From NCBI RefSeq assembly GCF_001646665.1, contig NZ_LWBU01000158.1, forward strand, positions 194,392 through 258,391: a stretch of 64,000 nt of DNA, in the 5' to 3' direction. The translations under genes and the position numbers were made by a program. The notes beneath the pieces were generated by a model. That model had not been told where the DNA came from, did no database searches, and worked only from the letters and a program-made list of their open reading frames with translations. Origin of the DNA: Streptomyces noursei (lineage in GTDB: Bacteria; Actinomycetota; Actinomycetes; Streptomycetales; Streptomycetaceae). Position 1 is the first letter of the stretch. The number at the start of each line of letters is the position of its first letter. Shown one piece after another: positions 8,421 through 16,700 of this stretch.

Positions 8421-9713
8421 ATGCCCAACGACTCGACCCCCGCCCTCATACGGGAGGAGTACGGCCCGGTCCCGGGCGGCGTCCCCGGTGAGGCGCACCG
8501 GCCGCACGTCCTGCGCGTCGGACCGGCCGACGCGTCGACCGTCCTCGTCCTGCTGGGCGGCCGCGAGGGGTCGGCCGGGGTCTTCCGGCCCGCCGCCCGC
8601 CACCTCGCGGCCGAGGTCCCCGGCCTCCAGGTGTGGGCCGTGGACCGCCGCGAGCAGACCCTGTCCGACCTGTCCGGCTTCGACCTCGAACCGGACGAGG
8701 CCCGCCGCTACTACCTGGACGGCGAGTACCGGGCCCAGACCGCCGAGACGGCTCCCGACGCGGGCGAGTGGGGCCTGGCGGTGCTGCTGGACGACATCCG
8801 TGACACGGTCCGCGCGGCCTCGGACGGCGGTCGCCGGAACGTCGTCCTCGGCGGGCACTCGCTCGGTGCCGCCGAGGCCCTGCTGTACGCCGCCTGGGAC
8901 TTCGACGGCCACCCCGGCCACCGCGACCTGGTGGGCCTGGTCGCCGTCGACGGCGGGGTGCACCACGCGTTCAGCGGTGCCGGCTTCTCCTTCGAGCTCT
9001 CCCTGGAACAGGCCAAGGGCTGGCTCCAGCAGACCAAGTCCGGCGGCTACTTCGAGAACGCGTCCAGCACGGGCGCCGGCTTCGGCGAACTGCCCGAGCT
9101 GGCCGCGCTCTGGTTCCAGCTCGCGGCCCTGCACGCGGTGAAGGACCCGGACGGGGCGTCCGAGCTGGCCGCCGTCGCGCCGGAGCCGTACCGCACGGCC
9201 GAGGCGCTCACCAACCGCGGCTTCTTCGGCCACCTGGTCGACGCCGCGATGCACCACCCGGGCTTCACGCTCACCACCGGCCGCCCCGACGGCGACGGCG
9301 GCTGGACCGACGACGGCCCCACCCCCCTGGACCGGGCCGCCGAGGCCTTCGCGGGCACCCGCCCCGGCGCCTGGGTCTGGTACACCCTCAACCGCCTGAT
9401 GATCGACCTGGTGGCCTCGATCGACTACACCTCGGACGGCGACCTCGCCCAGCTGCTGGGCCTGCGCGTCCTGCACAGCAAGGACGTCGCCCTGCCCCTC
9501 TACGCGGCGCAGTCCGGCTTCTCCCGCGGCACGGTCGGCCAGGCCGCCGCCAAGGTCGTCGCCGAGTCGCGGATCGGCACCTTCGAACTGCACACCGACG
9601 AGTCCCTCTCCCACCAGGACCTGCTGCTCGCCACGCCCGAGCGGAACGTGCTGCTGCGCACCCTGCCCGCCTTCCTGGCCGGCATCACCGCCGCCGGCGG
9701 GGAGGCACGATGA
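8421..9713 (+). CDS. Alpha/beta-hydrolase fold enzyme
   Basis: A 430-residue cytoplasmic protein with no signal peptide. The N-terminal sheet begins at TVLVLLGGREGSAGVF and the nucleophile elbow is LGGHSLGAAEAL with Ser 147 in G-H-S-L-G. The acidic residue may be in VAVDGGVHH, and a C-terminal SHQDLLL supplies a plausible catalytic His near residue 403. It is longer than a minimal hydrolase: about 200 residues between the elbow and the C-terminal His form a helical lid. Its stop overlaps the monooxygenase start by 4 nt (ATGA), so the two are co-translated. Possible roles are ester/amide hydrolysis, acyl transfer or release of a product; the substrate cannot be assigned. Confidence 0.82.
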   Translation: MPNDSTPALIREEYGPVPGGVPGEAHRPHVLRVGPADASTVLVLLGGREGSAGVFRPAARHLAAEVPGLQVWAVDRREQTLSDLSGFDLEPDEARRYYLDGEYRAQTAETAPDAGEWGLAVLLDDIRDTVRAASDGGRRNVVLGGHSLGAAEALLYAAWDFDGHPGHRDLVGLVAVDGGVHHAFSGAGFSFELSLEQAKGWLQQTKSGGYFENASSTGAGFGELPELAALWFQLAALHAVKDPDGASELAAVAPEPYRTAEALTNRGFFGHLVDAAMHHPGFTLTTGRPDGDGGWTDDGPTPLDRAAEAFAGTRPGAWVWYTLNRLMIDLVASIDYTSDGDLAQLLGLRVLHSKDVALPLYAAQSGFSRGTVGQAAAKVVAESRIGTFELHTDESLSHQDLLLATPERNVLLRTLPAFLAGITAAGGEAR

Positions 9714-11206
9714 GCGCCCTGGTCGTCGGAGCGGGCCCGGTCGGCCTGACGGCCGCGATCGAACTGCTGCGCAGGGACGTCCCCGTACGGATCGTCGACC
9801 GGGTCGACCGGCCGCACCCGCACTCCAAGTCGATCGTGCTGTGGCCGCGCGCCCTGGAGGCGTTCGCGCGCCTGGGCGTGGCCGACGAGATCGTGGAGCG
9901 CGGCGTGCGGATGAGCGCCCAGAACTACTACTCGGGCGGCCGCCGGACGCTCCGCCTCGGCTTCGGCAAGGTCACCGGCACGTCGTACCCGTTCGCCGTC
10001 TCGCTGCCGCAGCAGGAGACCGAGGAGGTGCTGCGCGGGGCGCTCGGCCGGCTGGGCGGCAAGATCGAGTTCGGTGTCCGGCTGACCGGCTTCGCGCAGG
10101 ACGAGCACGGCGTACGGGCCGAACTCGCCGACTCCCACGCGGCCTTCACCCACGACACCGACTGGCTGATCGGCGCGGACGGTTCCCGCTCCACCGTGCG
10201 CGAGCACCTGGGGGTGCCCTTCGAGGGCGCCACCTACCCGCAGCAGTTCCTGCTCGCCGACGGCGAGTGCGACACGCCCCTCGCCCATGACGAGGCCCAC
10301 TACTTCATGACACCGAAGGGCGTGCTCGTGGTGGTCGGGCTGCCCGGCGGCCTCTACCGGGTCTTCGTCAGCGTCGCGCCGAACGTGGACACCAGCGACC
10401 CGCTCGCCGTCATCCAGGCGGCCGCGACCGAACGCTCCCCGGTTCCGGTCCGGTTGGTGGGCGACCAGCGCACCGGGCTGTTCCAGGTCCAGCGCCGGCT
10501 CGCGGGCCGGCTGCGCCAGGGCAGGGTGCTGCTCGTCGGGGACGCCGCGCACATCCACAGCCCGGCCGGCGCGCAGGGCCTCAACACCGGCATCGAGGAC
10601 GCGTCCGCACTGGCCTGGCGGATCGCCCGCGGCGGCCGGGGCCCGGCGGCGGCCTCGCTGGAACGGTGGGAACGGGAACGGCTGTACGTCGCCGAGCGGG
10701 TCGTCGCCGACACCGACCGGCAGACCCGGATGTGGACCCTGTCCGGGTGGCGCCGCACCGCCCGGGACCTCGGGTTCGCCGTGGGGCGGCTCACCGGCGT
10801 CACGGACCGCGTGGTCCCGGCGCGGCAGGCGCAGTTGGACCTGGTGCTGCCCGGCGCACCCGACCGCGCCGGCGACCTCCGCACCGGGGCCCGGCTGCCC
10901 GACGGGCCCCTGCCGGACGGCTCGACCCTGCACGACACGCTCCGCAGCGGCGGCCCCGCCCTCCTGGTCCTGGTCGGCGCGGGCGCCCCGGCCGCCGCCG
11001 AGCAGGCCCGCCGCTTCCTCGCCGCGGCGCCCACCGGCGGAGTCCACACCCGCGTGGTCACCGGCGGTCCGAAGCTCGGCCTGCGCGAACCCACGGCGGT
11101 GCTCGTCCGCCCGGACGGCGTGATCGACCTCATCGTCCCGCTCGCCGACGAACCCCGCCTGACGGCGGCCCTCCGCGAATGGGCCGCCACCGCCCCCACC
11201 CCCTGA
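9710..11206 (+). CDS. Group A FAD-dependent aromatic monooxygenase (PheA/TfdB type)
   Basis: A 498-residue flavoprotein hydroxylase. The FAD ADP-binding loop is VVGAGPVGLTAAIELL (5-20), the DG motif is WLIGADGSRSTVREHLG (152-168), and the GD motif is VLLVGDAAHIHSPAGAQGLN followed by GIEDASALAWRIA. The last 130 residues match the thioredoxin-like C-terminal domain of phenol hydroxylase/TfdB enzymes, which also decorate aromatic antibiotics. Expected chemistry is NAD(P)H- and O2-dependent ring hydroxylation or Baeyer-Villiger oxidation. It is translationally coupled to the hydrolase. In this cluster the likeliest target is an aromatic unit such as an anthranilate or tryptophan derivative, which is inference from the nearby TrpF and PaaK-like genes. 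Confidence 0.9.
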   Translation: MSALVVGAGPVGLTAAIELLRRDVPVRIVDRVDRPHPHSKSIVLWPRALEAFARLGVADEIVERGVRMSAQNYYSGGRRTLRLGFGKVTGTSYPFAVSLPQQETEEVLRGALGRLGGKIEFGVRLTGFAQDEHGVRAELADSHAAFTHDTDWLIGADGSRSTVREHLGVPFEGATYPQQFLLADGECDTPLAHDEAHYFMTPKGVLVVVGLPGGLYRVFVSVAPNVDTSDPLAVIQAAATERSPVPVRLVGDQRTGLFQVQRRLAGRLRQGRVLLVGDAAHIHSPAGAQGLNTGIEDASALAWRIARGGRGPAAASLERWERERLYVAERVVADTDRQTRMWTLSGWRRTARDLGFAVGRLTGVTDRVVPARQAQLDLVLPGAPDRAGDLRTGARLPDGPLPDGSTLHDTLRSGGPALLVLVGAGAPAAAEQARRFLAAAPTGGVHTRVVTGGPKLGLREPTAVLVRPDGVIDLIVPLADEPRLTAALREWAATAPTP

Positions 11207-11209
11207 TCC

Positions 11210-11256
11210 CCGCCGGACCGCCGGGGCGGCCCCCACGCCGCCCGGCGGTCCGGCGG
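11210..11256. terminator. Bidirectional hairpin terminator
   Basis: A perfect 14-bp inverted repeat (11210-11223 with 11243-11256; arm CCGCCGGACCGCCG), with a further inner GGGCGGC/GCCGCCC pairing. It lies between two convergent genes, the monooxygenase and the hypothetical at 11275. There is no T-run, as is usual for streptomycete hairpin terminators. Confidence 0.75.
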
Positions 11257-11274
11257 GCCCCCGCGGCGGACGGC

Positions 11275-11883
11275 CTACTCGCTCAACCCCACGACGCACC
11301 ACCCGCGCCGCGCCGCTTCGGTCAGGACGTGTCCCCACTGCCCCAGGAGGTCCGCGAACGCGTCGAAGTCACCGACCCAGCCCCCGGGGGCCGCCGCGTG
11401 CGCGGCGAACGGCCCGCGCATCCGGTCGAGGTGGGGCAGGGCCCGCCCCCAGGCCGCGGCCAGCCGCCGCACGCCTTCCGGCGCCAGCGCGAGCAGCACG
11501 CCGCGGGCGTCCGGACCGAAGAACGCCGTGTCGGTGTGGTGCGCCTCGCCGTCCGGACCGTCCCAGACGAGTCCGCCGAGTACCTCGTCGACGGCGTCCC
11601 GCAGCAGGGGATCCACATGGTCGCGGACGCTCTCCCACCGCTGCCCGGCCCAGAAGTGCGCCTTGAAGGAGCCGAGGGTGTGCGCGAACTCGTACACGGC
11701 GAAACGGGCTCCGTCCGGCCCTCCCGGCCGCACCCAGCCCTCCTCGGCCACCGGCGCCCCGGGGTCCCACAGCCCCGTCCCGTCGTCGTACCAGGCGTCC
11801 CTCAACCGCGGAATCCGCCCCCGCGCCGGCACCCGCGCCAGCCACGAACGGTCGGCGACCAGCACGGTGATGTCGAGCCCCAT
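11275..11883 (-). CDS. Hypothetical protein, 202 aa
   Basis: I do not recognise a family. The protein begins MGLDITVLVADRSWLARVP and is rich in Trp (WYDDGTGLWDPG, FWAGQRWESVRDHV, GGWVGDFDAF), with acidic and aromatic blocks and no signal peptide or membrane helix, so it is probably a soluble cytoplasmic protein. I used the ATG at 11883; a TTG further upstream would add 17 residues of unlikely sequence. No Shine-Dalgarno site is evident before the ATG, so it could be leaderless. It is convergent with the monooxygenase and separated from it by a hairpin, so it is probably not part of that cluster. It sits just beyond the 3' side of the tRNA-Arg terminator. Confidence 0.7.
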   Translation of the reverse strand: MGLDITVLVADRSWLARVPARGRIPRLRDAWYDDGTGLWDPGAPVAEEGWVRPGGPDGARFAVYEFAHTLGSFKAHFWAGQRWESVRDHVDPLLRDAVDEVLGGLVWDGPDGEAHHTDTAFFGPDARGVLLALAPEGVRRLAAAWGRALPHLDRMRGPFAAHAAAPGGWVGDFDAFADLLGQWGHVLTEAARRGWCVVGLSE

Positions 11884-11932
11884 GACGGGGAGGGTATCGA
11901 TCCCGCGGCCCCCGGCATCAGGCGTGACCAGC

Positions 11933-11960
11933 AAAAAAGGCCCTCCACGAGGGAGGGCCC
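11933..11960 (-). terminator. Intrinsic terminator of tRNA-Arg
   Basis: Read on the minus strand directly after the tRNA: an 8-9 bp GGCCCTCC/GGAGGGCC stem with an ACGA-type loop, followed by a run of six T (AAAAAA at 11933-11938 on the plus strand). This is the only U-tract terminator of this quality I found in the window. Confidence 0.85.
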
Positions 11961-11967
11961 GGCAGTG

Positions 11968-12040
11968 CGCCCCCGGCAGGACTCGAACCTGCGGCCAAGC
12001 GCTTAGAAGGCGCCTGCTCTATCCACTGAGCTACGGGGGC
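11968..12040 (-). tRNA. tRNA-Arg (anticodon UCU)
   Basis: The minus strand from 12040 folds as a full cloverleaf: acceptor stem GCCCCCG/CGGGGGC, D-arm GCTCAGTGGATAGAGC, anticodon stem GGCGC/GCGCT closing loop CTTCTAA with anticodon TCT, and T-arm GCAGGTTCGAGTCCTGC. The discriminator base is G and CCA is not encoded. It reads AGA codons, rare in this genome. Its 3' end faces the biosynthetic cluster, the side where tRNA-targeting elements insert. Confidence 0.95.
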
Positions 12041-12346
12041 CGGTGGTGGCCATGTGGCCTGGAGCCCCTGCTGGGTGGTTCCGTGACCTTGCCGGGGACA
12101 AGGATAGGGCTCCGATCGCCTTGACCCGGTCGCTTCGCCTGCGTGGCACGATGTGGAGGTTCGGTGAAGCAGACCGATAATCGCAGGCAGGTGCGATTCC
12201 CGCAGCGCTTTTGGCGTCTTGCGCCCCGGGTGTTGTCTACTCGTTATGCCTGCGTCCCACTCGTCCCGTCTGTCCCATGTGTCTGATCGGCGCGCAGAGA
12301 TCGCCATACGCTTCAAAAAGGTCATGAAATTGGGCATTCTTCGCAT
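12041..12346. other. Intergenic region between tRNA-Arg and dynA
   Basis: A 306-bp divergent gap. On the minus strand TATCCT (12106-12101) is a possible -10 for the tRNA, with no clear -35. On the plus strand CGATAATCGC around 12174-12183 is A/T-rich enough to be part of a dynA promoter but lacks a matching -35. No ORF, repeat or RNA fold stood out. Confidence 0.4.
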
Positions 12347-13951
12347 GTGGTGACCTTGGACGTACGGCCTCAGCTCATCGACGCACTCTCCGCCCTGCGC
12401 GACCGTGTCGCCGCCGTGCGTCTTCCTCTGCCCCTTCCGGGCGCGCCACGGGCGCGGCAGACGCGCGCCGAACTGCTCGCGCAGCTGGACGACTACCTGG
12501 TGCCCCGGCTCAAGGAACCCGAGGCACCGCTGCTCGCCGTCATCGGCGGGTCCACCGGGGCGGGCAAGTCGACGCTCGTCAACTCCCTCGTCGGACGGCG
12601 CGTCAGCGAGGCCGGCGTCCTCCGGCCCACCACGCGCACGCCCGTCCTCGTCTGCCACCCCGACGACCACCACTGGTTCGCCGGGATGCGGGTGCTGCCG
12701 CAGCTCACCCGCGTACGGGCGCCCGACGACCAGGAGGCGGAGGGGGAGGACGGGACCGAGGAGCGGGCCCTGCGGGTCGAGACCGCCGACACCGTCCCGC
12801 CCGGGCTCGCCCTGCTGGACGCCCCCGACATCGACTCGCTCGTCGTGCACAGCCGGGAACTCGCCGCCGAACTGATCTGCGCCGCCGACGTCTGGGTGAT
12901 GGTCACCACCGCCTCCCGGTACGCCGACGCCGTGCCCTGGCACCTGCTGCGTACCGCCAAGGAGTACGACGCCACGCTCGTCACCGTCCTCGACCGGGTC
13001 CCGCACCAGGTGATCAACGAGGTGTCCCGGCAGTACGAGGCGCTCCTCGTCCGCGCCGGACTCGGCGACGTACCGCGGTTCACCATCCCCGAGCTGCCCG
13101 AATCGGCGGGCGGCGGCAGCGGCCTGCTGCCCGACACCGCCGTCGCCCCGCTCCGCGCCTGGCTCGCCCACCGCGCCCAGGACCCCGCCGCCCGGCAGCA
13201 GACCGTGGGGCGCACCGCCGGCGGGGTGATCGACTCGCTGAAGGTGCGGATGCCGGAGCTGGCCGGCGCCGTCGCCGCGCAGTACGCCGCCGCCGTGCGC
13301 CTCACCGGGGCCGTCCAGGCGGCGTACGAGCAGGAGGGCGAACGGGTCCGCCGCGAACTGCGGCGCGGCGCCGTGCTCGCCGGGGACGCCCGCACCCGCT
13401 GGCGCGGCTGGCCCCGGGACTGCTCGGCCACCGAACTGCTCGACTCCCTCGCCGAGTCCCTCACCGCCCTGCTCCAGTGCGCCGTCGCCGCCGCCGACGA
13501 GCACGTACGGGAGTCCTGGCGCCGTGAACCGGCCGCCCGGGGGCTGGCGGAGGACGGCGCCCGTACCGGACCCGACCGGGAGACCGGCGAGCGGATCGGC
13601 ATGGCCGTACGGCGCTGGCGGCGCGTCCTGGAGGAGCTGGCCGAGGACGAGGTGCGGCGCATGGACCGGGCCGCCGCCCCGGACCCCGAGACGGTCGCGG
13701 CCCTGCTGGCCGCCGCACTGCTCGGCGGGCGCCGGGCGCGCGGCGCGGGCGACCGGCTCGCCGAACTGCTCGGCGCGCAAGGCGCCCTGCTGCTGCGCGA
13801 CCGGGGCGGCGAGCTGGTGACCACGTACCTCGACCGCGTGCTCCACGAGGAGCGGGCCCGCCGGCTCGAACCGCTCAGGGCCCTCGACGTGACCCCCGAA
13901 CCGCAGGCCGAACTCATCGCCGCGCTGTCCCGACTGCAGAAGGAGAGGTGA
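12347..13951 (+). CDS. dynA: Dynamin-like GTPase DynA
   Basis: A 534-residue P-loop GTPase. G1 is [12 protein letters not shown] (65-76), G3-like is LLDAPDID, and the rest is long and helix-rich with many Glu/Arg heptads, as in bacterial dynamin-like proteins. No membrane helix is present. In Streptomyces venezuelae, DynA and DynB are encoded side by side and stabilise FtsZ rings during sporulation septation. The same pairing here, with ssbB immediately downstream, supports the name. Start is GTG at 12347 or the adjacent GTG at 12350; no strong Shine-Dalgarno is present. It overlaps dynB by 4 nt (GTGA), so both are co-translated. Confidence 0.8.
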   Translation: MVTLDVRPQLIDALSALRDRVAAVRLPLPLPGAPRARQTRAELLAQLDDYLVPRLKEPEAPLLAVIGGSTGAGKSTLVNSLVGRRVSEAGVLRPTTRTPVLVCHPDDHHWFAGMRVLPQLTRVRAPDDQEAEGEDGTEERALRVETADTVPPGLALLDAPDIDSLVVHSRELAAELICAADVWVMVTTASRYADAVPWHLLRTAKEYDATLVTVLDRVPHQVINEVSRQYEALLVRAGLGDVPRFTIPELPESAGGGSGLLPDTAVAPLRAWLAHRAQDPAARQQTVGRTAGGVIDSLKVRMPELAGAVAAQYAAAVRLTGAVQAAYEQEGERVRRELRRGAVLAGDARTRWRGWPRDCSATELLDSLAESLTALLQCAVAAADEHVRESWRREPAARGLAEDGARTGPDRETGERIGMAVRRWRRVLEELAEDEVRRMDRAAAPDPETVAALLAAALLGGRRARGAGDRLAELLGAQGALLLRDRGGELVTTYLDRVLHEERARRLEPLRALDVTPEPQAELIAALSRLQKER

Positions 13952-15831
13952 CGGCGGTGAGCGCCGTGGACGAACGCTGGGACGACGGGCTGATCGCCCG
14001 AAGGGCGCAGGAACAGGCCGCCGACGACGGCGGGCCGCCGGGGGACGAGCCGCACCTGCCGATCGGCGAGCCGTACGCCGGGACGCTGCGGACCCGGCTG
14101 GACGCCCTGCGCGAACTCGTGGGCCTGTCCCGTACCCGCCTGGACGGCGACACCCTCGCCGAGGCCGGACGGGTGCTGGAGGAGGCGGCCGCACGGCAGC
14201 GGCTCTCGTCCCGGCACACCGTCGTCGCGATCGCGGGACCCACCGGGAGCGGCAAGTCGGCGCTGATCAACGCGCTGGCCGGGGTACCGGTGTCGGAGAC
14301 CGGGCTGCGCCGGCCCACCACGGCCAACCCCATCGCCTGCACCTGGTCCGAGGGCGCCGCCGGGCTGCTGGACCGGCTCGCCATCCCCGGGCGGCTGCGG
14401 CGCCGACCGCTGGCGGGCGGGATCGGCGACGAGGCGCTCCAGGGTCTCGTCCTGGTCGACCTGCCCGACCACGACTCGGCGGTCACCGCCCACCGCAGGC
14501 AGGTCGACCGGGTGCTCGCCCTGGTCGACGCGGTGATCTGGGTCGTCGACCCGGAGAAGTACGCGGACGCCGCCCTGCACGAGCGGTACCTGCGGCCGCT
14601 CGCGGGGCACGCCGAGGTGACGTTCGTCGTCCTCAACCAGGTCGACCGGCTGCCGGGCGACGCCGCCCACCAGGTCCTCGACGACCTGCGGCGGCTGCTC
14701 GACGAGGACGGGATGGCACTCGGCGAACACGGCGAACCGGGGGCCACGGTGCTCGCGGTGTCCGCGCTCACCGGGGAGGGCGTGGCGGAACTGCGCGAAC
14801 TGCTCGGTGCGTTCGTGCAGGGCCGCGGCGCGGCCGAACGGCGCTTGTCGGCGGACGTGGACGCGGCCGCGGGCCGGCTGCGCCCGGTGTACGTCGCGGA
14901 CGGGCACCCCGGCCTGGGGGAGCGGTCCCGCGAGGACTTCGGCGCGCGGCTCGCGGTCGCCGTCGGGGCGCGGGCGGCCGGGGAGGCGGCGGAACGGGAG
15001 TGGCGGCGGGGTGCGGGACGGGCGTGCGGGACGCCGTGGCTGCGGCTGTGGCGCTGGTACGAGCGGCTGCGCACGCAGGGCGGCGCGGCGGGTGCGGAGG
15101 ACGGCGCCGAGCCGTCGGCCGGCGCCGCGGAGGAGGACGAGCTGACGGCCCGCCAGCGGGTCGAGCAGGCCGTGCGGGTGGTCGCGGAGGAGGCGTCGCG
15201 CGGGCTGCCCGGGCCGTGGGCGCAGGCGGTGCGGGAGGCGGCGGTGCGCGGGGCGCACGGGCTGCCGGAGGCGCTGGACGAGCTGGCGGTGTCCGTGGCC
15301 GTCCCGCCGGCGGGGGCGCGTCCGCCCCGGCCCGCGTGGTGGCCGGCGGCGGTCCTCGCGCAGGCGGCCATGACGCTGCTCCAGTTCTACGGCGCCCTGT
15401 GGCTGGTCGGCCAGATCGTCGGCGTGCTGGAACCGGGGCTGGTCCCGCCGGTGCTGATCATGCTGGCGGGCATCGTCGGCGGGCCCCTGGTGGAGTGGGC
15501 CTGCGCGGCCGCGGCCCGGGGGCCGGCCCGCCGGTACGGGCAGGAGACCGAGCGCCGGCTCCGGGAGGCGGCGGCCGGATGCGGGCGGGCCATGGTCCTC
15601 GACCCGATCGCCGCGGAGCTGATGCGGTACCGGGAGGTGCGTGAGCGGTACGCCCATGTCGCGCGCGGGCGCGGCGAGGGCGGGGGCGCGGGTCTGGGCG
15701 GCGCGGGCCTGGGCGGTGCGGACGGCGTCGGCGGGATGGGAGGCATGGGTGGCGTGGGAGGCAGGGGAGGCGCGGCGGTCGTGGGCGCGGGCGACGGGCG
15801 GGCGGGGCAGGCGGCGCCGCGCCGGGCGTGA
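13948..15831 (+). CDS. dynB: Dynamin-like membrane GTPase DynB
   Basis: A 627-residue protein with G1 [13 protein letters not shown] (95-107), G3-like LVDLPDHDS and G4 VVLNQVDR. Two adjacent transmembrane segments near residues 455-515 (from [16 protein letters not shown] to [19 protein letters not shown]) form a hairpin that would anchor the protein at the septal membrane, the distinguishing feature of DynB versus the soluble DynA. The last 55 residues form an unusual Gly-rich tail (repeats of GGAGLGGA and GGMGGMGG) that may be a low-complexity expansion. The GTG start overlaps dynA by 4 nt. Expected to act with DynA, SepF-type proteins and SsgB at sporulation septa, by homology. Confidence 0.8.
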   Translation: MTAVSAVDERWDDGLIARRAQEQAADDGGPPGDEPHLPIGEPYAGTLRTRLDALRELVGLSRTRLDGDTLAEAGRVLEEAAARQRLSSRHTVVAIAGPTGSGKSALINALAGVPVSETGLRRPTTANPIACTWSEGAAGLLDRLAIPGRLRRRPLAGGIGDEALQGLVLVDLPDHDSAVTAHRRQVDRVLALVDAVIWVVDPEKYADAALHERYLRPLAGHAEVTFVVLNQVDRLPGDAAHQVLDDLRRLLDEDGMALGEHGEPGATVLAVSALTGEGVAELRELLGAFVQGRGAAERRLSADVDAAAGRLRPVYVADGHPGLGERSREDFGARLAVAVGARAAGEAAEREWRRGAGRACGTPWLRLWRWYERLRTQGGAAGAEDGAEPSAGAAEEDELTARQRVEQAVRVVAEEASRGLPGPWAQAVREAAVRGAHGLPEALDELAVSVAVPPAGARPPRPAWWPAAVLAQAAMTLLQFYGALWLVGQIVGVLEPGLVPPVLIMLAGIVGGPLVEWACAAAARGPARRYGQETERRLREAAAGCGRAMVLDPIAAELMRYREVRERYAHVARGRGEGGGAGLGGAGLGGADGVGGMGGMGGVGGRGGAAVVGAGDGRAGQAAPRRA

Positions 15832-15996
15832 CCGGGCGTGAGGCCGGGTGGCGGTCCGGGTGCGGCCGGTCGGGTGTCCCCCTTGCGGGTGGTGCCGTTG
15901 TCCACGGTCGGGGGCTTGTCCACAGGGCCGAGCGGGATTCCGGCGGGCGGTACAGCATGAGCCGCGTCAGCAGGACGACTGTGAGGGGCGGGTGTC

Positions 15997-16458
15997 ATGA
16001 ACGACACGATGGTGACGGTGGTGGGCAACGTGGCGACGAGCGTCGACTACCGCGACACGGTGACCGGAGGCGTGGCGAAGTTCCGGTTCGCGGTGACGGC
16101 GCGCCGGTGGGACCGCGAGCGGGCGAACTGGGTCGACGGGCACACGAGCTTCTACACGGTGAGCGCATGGCGGTCGCTCGGCGCCAACCTGGCCGCGTCG
16201 GTCGCGGTCGGCGACCCGCTGGTGGTGCACGGGCGGTTGAGGGTGCGGGAGGAGGAGCGGGACGGCCAGCGCCGGACGTTCGTCGACATCGACGCCTCGG
16301 CGGTGGGCCACGACCTGACGCGCGGGACGTCGGCGTTCCGCAGGGTGCTCAAGGGGGAGCCGCGCGCGGCGGAGAGCCCGGACGCGGTGCGGGAGGCGGC
16401 CGGCGACGGTGAGGGAGGTGGTGCCGGTGCGGAGCGGGCCGTCGAGCTGGTGTCGTGA
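15997..16458 (+). CDS. ssbB: Single-stranded DNA-binding protein SsbB
   Basis: A 153-residue OB-fold protein starting MNDTMVTVVGNVATSVDYRD, with the SSB pattern KFRFAVTARRWDRERANW and SFYTVSAWRSLGANLAASV. It lacks the acidic DDDIPF-like C-terminal tip of the replicative SsbA. This matches the second, developmentally used SsbB of Streptomyces, implicated in chromosome segregation at sporulation. It is 165 nt downstream of dynB, so co-regulation with the septation genes is plausible. A good GTG-less ATG start follows GGGGCGGGTGTC. Confidence 0.85.
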   Translation: MNDTMVTVVGNVATSVDYRDTVTGGVAKFRFAVTARRWDRERANWVDGHTSFYTVSAWRSLGANLAASVAVGDPLVVHGRLRVREEERDGQRRTFVDIDASAVGHDLTRGTSAFRRVLKGEPRAAESPDAVREAAGDGEGGGAGAERAVELVS

Positions 16459-16545
16459 CGGTGCGTCAGGGCGACGCCACCGAGCGGTGCCGTGATGTGG
16501 AGATTCGGCGAGCGCGCACCACGTGAAGCGGCGTTCGCGATAACG

Positions 16546-16560
16546 ATTCCGAGTCGGAAT
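16546..16560. promoter_or_regulatory. Hyphenated perfect palindrome ATTCCGA-G-TCGGAAT
   Basis: A 15-bp palindrome with a single central base, in the A/T-enriched part of the 242-bp gap between ssbB and the thioester surface protein, about 140 bp upstream of its GTG. A dimeric regulator site is the natural reading. No known regulator is assigned. Confidence 0.5.
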
Positions 16561-16700
16561 GGTTGTCTGACGGTATGACAGGGGACTGTGCTTGGTCGCC
16601 TCTCTAGGATTCCCGGGTACTCACGGGGCACTTGAGTCGGCTGGCGAGGCACTCCCCCCACGCGCCACAGGCGCCAAGGTCTCGCCCGGAGGGGAAGTCT

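Noticed and set aside
12493..15657. Long minus-strand frames opposite dynA and dynB
   Set aside because: Shadow of the GTPase genes; composition is Arg/Ser/Pro-rich with no motif, while the plus-strand frames carry full G-motifs.
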